Assembly: GCA_947184155.2 (NCBI GenBank)
Contig: CAMXCT020001559.1
Coordinates: 42,501-106,500, forward strand
Direction of reading: 5' to 3'
DNA: 64,000 nt
Origin: Cladocopium goreaui
Lineage: Eukaryota; Sar; Dinophyceae; Suessiales; Symbiodiniaceae
The notes under the pieces are model-generated. The model was not told the origin of the DNA and did not search any database. It worked only from the letters and a program-made list of their open reading frames with translations. Made by a program: the position numbers and the translations under genes. This document shows, piece by piece, positions 26,101 to 38,100 of the stretch. How positions within the stretch are numbered: the first letter of the stretch is position 1; the number at the start of each line of letters is the position of its first letter.

Positions 26101-29100
26101 TAGATAGATAGATCGATCGATGGATGGATAGATAGATAGATGATTAGATTAGATTAGATTTGATTCGATTAGATAAATAGATAAATAGATAGATACATAG
26201 ATACATAGATAAATAGATAGATTTTTAGAGATTCGTATTTGTTGAATGATTTGATTGTGATTCCGCCATAAGTTTGGTGCTTTTGGTCGCCAAACAATGG
26301 TCCCTCCAAGAGGTTGATGGAGATGGGCTTCGAGGAAAGCTTGGTGAGGATCGCCTTACAGGTGGGGCAACCGATTTGGTCGCGATCCGTTGGTTGAGGA
26401 CGTGGCGGACCTGACATGACCTGACTGGTGATTTGATCTGGCCATTTTACCAAGTCACCACAGGTGGTGATTTGATCATCCAAAATATATGGGGGATATC
26501 ATCTGATTGGTGGTTTGGAACATGTTTTGTTCCCCCAAAAAAAGGTTGGGAATTGAATAATCATCCCAACTGACGTTCACTCCATCATGTTTCAGAGGGG
26601 TAGGTTGAAACCACCAAGCAGCTGGGGCTAGCCTACGCTTCTAAGTTGTTGTATTCGGATCAGGGATTGTATTCGGGTACCAGATCCCACTTTTCAGAAA
26701 TGTTGGAAAAGATGACTCAATTCTACAGCACTGTTTGATGGCTTAAGAGTTTTTTTAAGGTTCAATCCTGAGACAACGTGATCCCCCTTTTTTCCCATTT
26801 TGTTTCCTAGAATAGTTGAGATGGATTGAAGCATGAATGAATTAATTATCACCCACCCATGTATCCCAGAATGTTTGGGATGCTACAGTACATTTTTGTT
26901 GGATCATGGATTTGATGTTTTCTTTGTATCCAACTCATTTTATTTGGAATGAATGAATGGATCATTTGCATAATATCATTGTATATCATTTATTTTGCCC
27001 CTGGAACGGACGTTGGTTGTTCCATTGAGGAAAAAACAAACCGATCGCCAACTTCATCCCCATCCAGACGCAAAAGTCGCCTGCTTCGCGTGGTGGCACT
27101 GTGGTGACACGAAACTGCGAAGCTGCTGAGGATTGTGACGGAGCTGCTGGACAAATGTGGGGGTGGGTCAAAACCTATTATCAAGTATTATCAATTTTAG
27201 GGGAATGAACATCCATTTACCAGCTATTTTGGGGTTCACGGCACGGTGCCAGGGTTTTGACCCATAGCCATCACTGGTCCAACTTAGAATGGCATCAAAG
27301 ATTGCAGCAAGGGCCGAGATCATGGTCATTGCCATGTCATTGCAGTGGACCCTGCATGTGAAAGCTGTGGAATCCTGCAGTTGACATGTTCCGGAACGGA
27401 AAATGAACCGATCCGGGATCATCCTGATCCACAGTAGCAGTGGCTGTGTTTATTGGGGTAAATCAGTGCAGTTGTTATTCCCCAAAATTGTGGCCTTCTT
27501 CCGTCGATAAGAGGTAAGTCATGTGTCAAGAAACAACTCTCCAAATTATATCCGCATATATATATATATATATCCACATGATATCATAGTTTCTATCCCT
27601 ATGGATCCAAACACCTCCTCAGATATAGTACTTACAGCAACCCCCAATATCGTATCACAGCATGCCTCAAACACTTCCTAAGAAGGAACGACTGGATCTA
27701 TAGGGTATAGGAATCCCCACTTATCAGTTGGTTTCTAAACCATACGTAGGAACCAAAAAAAGACCATAAACCGTAAACCCTACAAAAGTATCAGTTCGTA
27801 ACATATAGTAACTAATTATAAATATATCGACCATAGACCCTACCATAGTATCATACTTTCTAATAGTAACTCGGAATGATGAAAACCCATGTGAGGCCAG
27901 CGATGGAGATGTGGAGGCAGCCCTGGCGCAACTCTGTGCCAACAGGTGCGGACGAGTTCGGTTCGTTCGAATGGTTAAGCAATGGTGATTTTCTGGGAAT
28001 TCATGGGGATATAATTATAAACTACCATAGGGATGTATGTTTGTAAATACATGATATTATATATTATATTATATATATAATTATATATATATAATTATAT
28101 ATATATACACATGATGTTGTACATCATCAACTTGAGATTGTTTGGCTGTGTCTGCAAAAGGGCTCGAAAATGGAGGGATACCTTCAAATGGCGTTTGAAT
28201 GATGAAGGCAATGATAAAAGATTGAATTTGGGGTACCCCTAGTTTATATACTATCCAAGTTGGGTATGCCCGCCATAATTACAAACTGACAAGTTTAAGT
28301 TGAATAATGATAATTTGATGATATAATATATACATTAAGCTGGGATGGAGAATTTTACACAGAGTCTAGCACTGCCCAGCATCCCCTCAACTAACATAGA
28401 CCCTGCGAATTATCCATTAGGAAAGTTGGCTTGAACCGCCCCCTGTGTTCTAGGGTCCAGATTAGTTGGATATCGATCCTGACCAGAAGTTGGTTTACAA
28501 AGGCCATAACTAGTGGCTTTATGCTGCATATATCTACAGTTGGATGGGGTTATCAATCAACTTCTACCTGGGCAAAACCTGAAAAATGGGGCACCATTTT
28601 GTAGGTGTTGCCATCTTTGGAGCTTCCCAGTGGTGGAAAGGCATACCAGAACCCATGGATTTCATTTGGTTGGTAAGTTCGTGAAAAAATCCCAGTATAT
28701 CCCCATGATATCCCCATAAAATACCATGCTTTCCGCTTAGACTGCTCATATTTGCCAATCCACTGAAAGCCAGGGAAGACCTGGAGGGTGTGTGGACACC
28801 AAGATGTTGACTGACTCGGTTGGACAGTGCGAATATATTGGGGATTGTTTCCCTTTGGTAAACAAAAAGCTATGGAAGATCACCATGTTCAATGGGTAAT
28901 CCGGCTATTTCGACTGGGCCATGTTCAAGTTCGCAAACTGTTAGTCATTACCAGCGGGTAAATCCTGCATAGAGGTTCATGGCTGGCCAAAAGCGAAGAA
29001 AACGCTGGATTTTCCATGACCCGCATGTGACGCATGTGCGTCGATGATGTGGTTGATTTTCCCAGTGGGAAATCCACTTCCAGATCAGCAGATCCAAGAA

Positions 29101-32100
29101 TATATTGCGGATGACTATGATCCATATGTGTTTTTTCATGTTTGTTAGTGTTTTTCATGATTTAATGTGTGTTTTCTTTGTGTGTGTTGATCGATGTCAT
29201 TGTGTTTTCTGGATTTTACTTCATTCGCTTGTGGCCTTTTGAACGAATAAATAGCTGACATGTGATATTGTACCTTGCTGTGAATGAATGTGAATAAGAT
29301 GTGAGTCGAGGCAAAAAAAAACGAACGCGTGCTGCTATGCCACATGTTAGCGTCAAACCCGGAATGGGTTTAAGATTGAAACAAAGTTTGGATAGTAAGA
29401 TATTGTAAGAATATGTAAGAATATCAAGAACAAACATGGATTGCCGCCATTTTCCCGCCACTTCCCCCCGTCCTGTCCCCCCCTCGGACGGGGCAAGGCC
29501 GCCAGTGACGGCAGTTCTGTTGGCACCCCAACACACGGCCGAGATCCTCAGTGACAGACGGTTGGTGGATGTTTGTTGGGGAGGTCCTATGAATTTTCGT
29601 GGGCCTTGAAACAGTTTCTGGTTGGTGGTTTGGAACATGAATTTTATGACTTTCCATATATTGGGAATAATCATCCCAACTGACGAACTCATATTTTTCA
29701 GAGGGATTGAAACCACCAACCAGAGTTTGATTGATTGTTTTGGGGCATGGTTTGTAAATCATTTCGATGTGGTATTGTTTGGTATTGTTTGATGTCATGA
29801 ATTCATATGAATTCGCTAATATGGGTGAATTCTACAGCAAAACTGCGAAACATTGGCTACCTGACATGGCTAATTCAGAAAGTTCTGAAGGTTCTGAACC
29901 ATCCCCCGAAGTGTGCATCGCAAATCATCCAGGAATGGTAAAGATATATTGGCAAACTGATGGTACTGATCCCCGAAAATTGGCCATAGAATTCGGGGAA
30001 TGTTATTGGGGTTCTTAGTTACGCACCAAGATTGACGCGGAAAGAGAAGATAGCCCATAAAGATTGAAGCTTCATAAACACATGATGTGTGTAAACATTA
30101 AGTACCATAAACTTGACCCATCGGAGATGGATATCCAGAAACGCCAACAACCATCCCCGATTTTACCAGAAATGGATGGAAATGGGTTATATAAACTCTG
30201 CATAACTCTGCAATGCTGGAGGTTTGTGATTGGATTTACTACATCACAAGGTCACCTGGGAAACCCCCAAAACCAACGAGTCGCGGCCCACATGAAAAGA
30301 TCCACCACGTTCGGTACTGAAGTGCAGGACGGTGATATTTCATGGTATTTCTATCTCTATCTTTCAAAAGATACAAAATGGTTAGGCATGAGGCATGAGA
30401 TGTGTGCATATCTGCACTATCTCTTACTACCTCTAAGTTAGCTTTGGTATATGTACCCCCTAAAAAAGGTGGGATGTACCCTCTGGTTATTTAACATAGC
30501 CATGATATGGATGGCCCATAGAAATAGATGGTTTACCTGGGTTTACCCATTAAACATGGCGATTTTCCATGGCAAACTCTTAAATAACCCGAGGCGCAGC
30601 GCAGCGGTGCGCCGCATTGGAGGCGCCGCCTTTGTCCCAAGATCCGTTTGGCCCGGGGCCAAACGTGGATCTTGGTGGGTTGTAAGCCCTTAACAAATCT
30701 TAATATAAGAACATGGTTGTTGGTTAATCATAGTTAATAATGGTTAATAATGGTTAATAATTGGAATAACAATATATCTGGTTGCTGGTGTGGAACATTT
30801 TTTTCCATAATATACGGGATATATAATCCTTCCCATTGACGAACTCCATCATTTTTCAGAGGTAGGTCAACCACCAACCTGATGATTATTAACCAGCATT
30901 AACCATATAAGAACCATTAATATTAACCATTATATAATACCAATAGTATATTACCAACCAATGGTAGGTCAACCACCAACCTAATATGATTGGGTCCCAC
31001 CCAGAGATGTCCATTTTCCCAGAGATGTTCCAGAAATGGCTAGGCTGCAGAGAAGAGGGCTGCCGAGGCCCGAAACAACGTGCGGAAGACCCAGGTGGTT
31101 GGTGATCTTTTTTGCGAAGATCCACAAGCAGCCAGTTATGTAATTGGTAATTATCTGGCACATGGTTGGATGCTTTTAGATTATTGTGGTATATACACGT
31201 TTATATGTGTATATTATGTGTATGTATATATATGTATATATGTTATATAATTTTATATATTTATAGATATATATATATATTTATATATATATATGTGTGT
31301 GTTTGGGTAAATTATAACGACCTCACTGCGACCTCACTGGAAATCATAGTTAGTAAGGAGAATCATCCCTAAATGGCCTTAATTCAGGTTAGTGAAATAT
31401 TCTAATTTACCCAGATGCGTGTATGTATGTACATATGTGTCTATATGTAATATGTAAGTAACCGATTCTACCATATGCTCGATGCATGAACCCCGATTTT
31501 CTAGTTATATTTATGTGAAAACCGTGGTATCAGGATTCGATCCACAGCCATATGTGTGTGCGTGTTTTTTAAATTGTGATTGGCGATTTTGATGTATCTT
31601 GTCTTTTGCTTGCATATACCCTCTGGTTATTTAACATAGCCATGGAAGCCATGGCCCATTTATAGATGGTTTACCTATTAGAAATGGTGATTTTCCATGG
31701 CGATGTTAAATAACCAGATGGTATCATGTACATACATGTACATTGTATGTTTTCTTGGCTGGACCTAGTCTGGTAAATTTTGGTAAAGGGCAGCCTACTG
31801 CACTATTCAATGTTTTGCCAGTTGCCGTCCTGGGCGTAACCTCCCAGCAATCAACTTATGGTACTGGAATGTAAGTTGCAATCCATGTTTCTTCATGGGA
31901 AACTACGAGAAGATCATATGAAAAAAATGTTGAATTTCCAGTGCCAGTGGGTTTTTGAGAGGGTCAGTGATTACTAAAGCTGGTTGTTTTGTCCCGTGGC
32001 TATGAACACCTTAGACCTTAGGACCCGCTACCACCGTGGTTCTCCAAGGTGGTTGTCAGCATCATTCCAAGTTACGATCAAGATTGATTTATGGAGGTGT

Positions 32101-35100
32101 CCGAAAAAAGTGGTGGCTATCCCAAGTCACCATGGTTTTTTTTTCATACAAAAAAACATTACTGGTTTCAAACATTTTTTCCATTTCATATGTGGGTTGT
32201 CATCCTTCCCATTGACTTACTCCATGATTTATCAAGATGGTAAGAGTTTACCAGTTTACCAGTGATACACATATATATATATTACCATCTGGTTATGACT
32301 AACATAACCATGGAAAATCCACCCATTTTTAAGAACGGTAAACCATCTATTTCTATGGGCCATGGCTTAACCGGATGATTTGGGACTGCCATGACTCCAT
32401 GACGTCCCGATGGGTCTTCAGAAGAACAGGAAACCATGTATTGTTTGCCCTCTATAAATGTATAGTTGTACATATATATATATATGTATATTATATATAT
32501 ATTATATTATATATAGATATATGTATGTGTATGAGTTTAACCTCGCAATGGAAAAATGACCCGTTTAGTCTGATAAGTCTCCTATATGGAGGTGTCCTAA
32601 GTCGTGGAGGTACCCTCAATAATCATCCATTTCTTTGTTGAATTTTCCATGAACTAAACCATCCAGCTATGGGGGGCTAGCCATCAAGGCTGGCACTATG
32701 GACGACTGGAGGTGCCATTCATGGGATACGAATGGGAAGAAAATGATAGAAACATATGGTTTTACATGGTTGCATTTGGATAGTTACTGGATGATTATGG
32801 GATGCTAGCTATGGTTAAGTGGTTAACTTTAGTTTATGAGTTTATGATAAATATATCTAGAGTTAATGGAATACTATTGGTATGATTATGAGATATACCC
32901 TCCAATAATCAAACTTGGCAAATTGGGAAACACCCAAACTAAATGGAGGTTTGTAACTGAGAAAATCACCTTTCAACAGTGCCATGTCTGATTACCGGAG
33001 GGTATGACCATGGAACAGCAATTCAATGGGCTTTGGAATGTCCAACCTATTCGATGATGATACATGATAAGGCAATATACGACACTGCGCTGTAAGATGA
33101 CGTACATTACCAGACAACAGAATGCCATACAGTACAACACAACACACTGTTTGATGTCCAACATCCCCCCCTAGAACAACAACAACAACAACAGCAAAAA
33201 ACAACCAAAAAAAAAAACAACAGCAGCAACAGCAACAGCAGCAACAGCAGCAACAGAAGCAACAGCAGCAACAGCAGCAGCAGCAACAGCAACAGCAGCA
33301 GCAGCAGCAGCAACAAAAACAGAAACAAAAATAGCAACAACAAACAGACAGACAACAGACAGACAGGCAGGCCGACAGACAGAGAGACAGACAAACAAAA
33401 CACAAAAACGACGACGACGACGACCAGGTACAAGGTGAGGCCCTCGGGTTATGTTTGTTGGTTTTTAAAGCCATTGACTAGTTCGATATATCTACCATAA
33501 ACCATCGATATATCTACTATAAAGCAAATTAGCTATCATAGAACCGCTATAAATCCCATTAAATCCCATTTTTCTTTGTTAAATCACCATTTAATACCTT
33601 CTTTTCCTATGGCTGCTTTGAGGAAATCATGAGATCTTTCACCACTTGAAGTCCAGGCAAGAACAGCGCCGCCAGGCTTCAAGGCCTGGTTGATTGGAAA
33701 AAGTGGGATCAATGGGAATTCAAGGACCCTAAAACAGTTGAAATATATCGACCCCTGAGCCCCACTATGTATAGCATAGGTAGTAGGTCTAGTGTAGACA
33801 TGCCGTAGCTATGATTCCATCACATCCGAAGTAGTACATCTCAATACATGTACAGTTGTAGCACAACCTATGTAGAAGCGTTACATAGGTAAAGTAGCCT
33901 TAGATTAGAGGGTAGTACTAGTCCCATCCTAACAACAACCTGGGTGGTAGTAATTAGTATGCATCCGACGTCGACTGGCTCAAGTGCCTTCTAGAAAAGG
34001 TGCTTGTTGTGTTTTCATGCAGGGTCTGGGGAATTGGGTTCCCGTTTCTTTTGGGGTCTCCGGTTCTTCCCCCTGTTTGACTGGTTATCAGCCGTAAGGC
34101 TTTGTGTTAGGGAACCTAATTCTTTGGAACTTGCTTAGGCCCTAACATCGTATTCATCTTTTCGCTGTCACACTTGCATGCCCACAGATACGTCTGAGGA
34201 GGTCGCTGAGTTACTCGCGACCGAAGCACCAGCGGACGAAGGAGAGGGAGCGACGGACGCAGAGAGGGTTGAGCAGCCTGTTCCCCAATCTGTGGAAGTT
34301 GCGACCGAACCTGTCCTCTCCTGGGCAGACGCATCTGAGGATATTTTTGCGCCCGAGCCGTCTCTTGAGGGAACATCTGCAGTAGCTGACACAGATCGAG
34401 CCGAAGGACATCTGTTGGAGGTGAAGCAGGAGGAGTTCCAAGAGGCTACAACATGGGTGCCGTTCTTTCTGTGATTGGAGTGCCAGAAGAGGTCGCTGAC
34501 GAAGTCGCGACGGACCCTGCAGACCAAGCTTTTGATCCGGTTGAGGCTGACCCCAACGAAGTCCCAGCTGAAACTGCCTTTGCTGATTTAGATCGTGTGA
34601 AGGAAGAAGGTCAAGACCGTCCTGCAGGTGAGCCGTTGCCTCTTGCTGAGCAAGCCGATCCAGAAGCTGAGACAGCCGATCTTTTAGGTTTAGGTGACGA
34701 GGCGGGTCCAGTAGGAGAAGCATCCGTTGCATCCGAACCATCTGCATCCGTGCCTGAGCCTGCGGTCGCTGACACATCCGGTGTCGCGACAGAAGCCAAC
34801 ACTAGTTGCCCCGATCAAATAGTCCCACCACCAACTAGCCCTAATCTTGTTGACCCAGGTGCCGATCCTATCCAAGTAGGACATTCCCCCGCTAGTTCAT
34901 CAACAGCCCATCGACCAAGGGTTCGATCCAGCAGGGGTGGTGCCACAACCAGGTGGCAAGAAGCAAAGCGAGCTTGGTGGAACGACTTCGAGGCATACCA
35001 AAATTGGCTTTACCATAACTCCGGAGGGGATATCGTAGGTGGCTTTTGGTTAAGAAAGATTTCTTACGAATACGCCGACGAAAGCACTCGCTGGTTGATA

Positions 35101-38100
35101 GCTCTTCATTCAAGACTTGTTGAGGAGTTCCCAACATCACAGTGTTTAGCTTTGGCCTATCAAATCCTCATCCCATACAAAGAGTGGGCACACATTTACG
35201 GTTTGGACAGGCGTAGAGGTACATCACACGCTGAGCAAGTGATAAACTCTGGTGAACTACCCCCAAAAAGGATCATCAATCAACGCATCTTAGGGGCAGA
35301 GCACCCACGCCCAGAAGAGTGGGATAGGTATTATAGATACATAGGCCCACAGCAGCAACCCCATCCAAAAGTGGTAAGGCCTGCTGCCGCAACACCCGTT
35401 GCTGGCGCGGCAAGTGGAGGCACAGAACCTACTCCGGTCCAGCAAGGACCCAAAGAGCCTGGGCATCCACCGCCGAACTGGCAACCTTCATTGCGAAGAC
35501 CACCTGAGCCAGCAGTGCCACCGCGTCCAAGGGTTACTGTTTCTGTCCATCCGGTCCCACAAGCCCCAAAGTCAGATTCTCAAGGGGTCGCTGCCTCTGG
35601 GCGCGACGTAGCACCAGTCCCAGCTGCTAGCCCTGCTAAGCCACCAGCTAAAGCTAGGCCTAAAGCTCCTGATTCTAGTGCCACATCCCTTGCAGATAGA
35701 ATTCAAAGTTTGCCACCTCCACCTAATAACATTCCCCCTAGTCCGACCCTTCATAAACAACCACCTTTACCACCACCACCATCTCATCCGCCGCCAACTG
35801 CACAGGAGCTCGCTGCCCGCAGTTCCCAGCCAGCAGAGGCGCGAGAAGAGGCTGCTCCGGAGGGTCCCAACGATCCACCGCCTGAAGAGGAGCAGCGGGT
35901 GGAGGAGGAAGAGGAAGAGGAAGCTTTGGAGGAGGACGAAGTGGTTGAAGTTGAGGTTGAGGCCGAAGCCGAACCCGAATTCCCTGACTTTGCACCAACA
36001 GAGCACGGCCGTGAGGTTTCCACGCGCCGTCGTAGGCCTAAAAGAACTAGGTCCAATCCGCCATTGCCTGTCAATCTTGTCCCAAGGGAAACCCGTGAAC
36101 GCATTGAACTTAATCAAGAACTCTATAGAGCCCGAACCATAACCGGTGTTTCTAGGAGACCTCTTGCTTTAAGACCTCAAGTGCACGGTTACCCCGAAAT
36201 TAGAATTGACTCCGCTGGCACCTGGGCTAGGGTCGCTGATCCTCCGATCGCGTACGCGCCGCAGACTTTGCCGTTCATTGTGCCGCACGCCGTGGCACCA
36301 GAGCTTGGGGTCAACCCACACGAGCTTCCCGACTCGTTGTGGCGTGATCCTGCACTCAGATCCCATCGTACTGTTCTTGGTTCAAGTAATTAGACCCCAA
36401 CAGTGTTTATAATCTTGACACCAATAACCCCGGTACCGAATCTGAGGGCTCTGAAACTGCTGAGACTCGAACCGCCAGGTTTGTTTCATCAGGTCAGGCA
36501 TTTGTTGGCCAGCAAGAACCTTTCGACGCTGGCTTCGCTGAGCGCACCCCTGCCCGTCCAATTGAGTCTCCACCAAAGAGACAGCGTCCTAACATAAGAA
36601 CCTCCCGAATCCAACGTGATAAGCCGGCACAGCCCAGAAAAGATCCAGTTTCTGCTGCACCACCACCTGCAGCCCCAACAGTACCATCTTTGACTGTTCC
36701 CCCATTAAGCGGTTCTAGTAGTTCAGCTTATCCCTGGAGGCAATCTTTGCAAGGTGCTGGAACTGGGGTCGCTGACACAGCCCGTGTCGCGACAGAGACC
36801 GTATCAGAGCCAGCCGGCTCTCCCGTTGCGCGATCCAGGTCAAGAGCACCCTCAGCCGAAACTGCGCCCGCAGTTGCTGCTAGACCAAGGGGAAGGGAAG
36901 TACCAATTTCCAATAAGATTTCATCTAAGTCTCGCAAAAGAGCTAGTTCCGTTCCTGTGCCAATCCGTGCAAAGGGGGCTGCTGTCCCCGACACGCCCCA
37001 AAGGCCTGAACCGTTGCCACCAGCTCCAGAGAAAAAGAAGAATCTGCCTTGGAAACATCCACCTGTGAACATTGGGCCTGCGACACCCGTTGCACCTGTG
37101 GCACCTGCTGCACCCGCGGCACCTGTGGTAATTCCCCCAAGACCTAATAGGCCTGTTCCCCCTAATCCAGCTAGTCTTAAGCCTGTAAAACCCCCTCCGC
37201 CAGGAATTTTGGGGCCAAGACCTGCTGGTCAACCGTCCCGAGATCTTCCTCCACTTGATCCCGAAGGACAGCATCCGATAGGCTTTCAACGCCGAGGTAG
37301 CTGAGCTTGCTCGCTACGTTCGTCGGTCTGTCCTTGTCGTTTGCCAAGTGTCCATTGTCCAATTGCCTTTTGCCTTTTGTTTTTAGTTCAGTGTTGTTCT
37401 GCGGTCAGAGCTAGGGTCATTACCGCTAGCGAAGCCGTATTGCATCCGAACTTCAACACAACTTGAATTAATTTCAATTGCACTTTATTATCTTAATATC
37501 CAACTTGCGAAGACTTTGTTGGTTGAGGTAGTATTGTGCTGCATTGGTCTTTTGTCCCATCACTGCACACTTTTGCTTGGGACGCTGAGCAAAGCTCGCG
37601 TTGGATCACATCGTTGCAGTTGAGCGCAAAAGTTCAGCCGAGTTTGGGTCAAGATGTCAGGCATTTCTCCCCCTTCTGATCCTAGTTCATCTAACAGTAG
37701 GTCAAGGAGTAGTCCTGAAACTTCTAATCCAAATGCAACAAGGGTCCCGGCGGTTGTTACCTCCCTGGTTCCACGAAGAATCCAGTTGCCTTCAACTAGG
37801 GATGCCATGCGTGTTGATGAGTCATCTGATACTAGTGTGGAAGCATCTCAACAAAATAGATTTAGGCAAAGGGGTCCCCATGGTCCAAACCCAAGCAATA
37901 GTCCTGATGAAGATAATCCTGTAGACCTTAGTGCAACCCAAGCCACTTTCCTTGCGGGTGCTGCTGTAACCCAAGCGCACCATGCCGCCACTATCGCAGA
38001 CCATGCTAGTAATGTTGCCATCCAATCCCAATTAGAAGCCTTCCAAGCTAGACAAGTCATCGCACAGCAGCAATCCGACTTTGGTCAGGTCGCTGCAGAA

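Noticed and set aside
27068..27156. GC-rich plus-strand segment reading [16 protein letters not shown]
   Set aside because: It looked like an exon, but the UBA halves at 26311 and 27896 join directly and in phase; including it would break the domain. An alternative exon remains possible.
27308..27357. Possible exon reading [16 protein letters not shown]
   Set aside because: It has splice-like edges but also falls inside the UBA-interrupting intron.
32992..33474. Long minus-strand frame rich in Cys or Val
   Set aside because: It is the complement of the CAA/CAG array; every frame of such an array is open and the composition is repetitive.
34211..34777. Minus-strand frames within the copia element
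   Set aside because: They mirror the GC-rich plus-strand coding frames.
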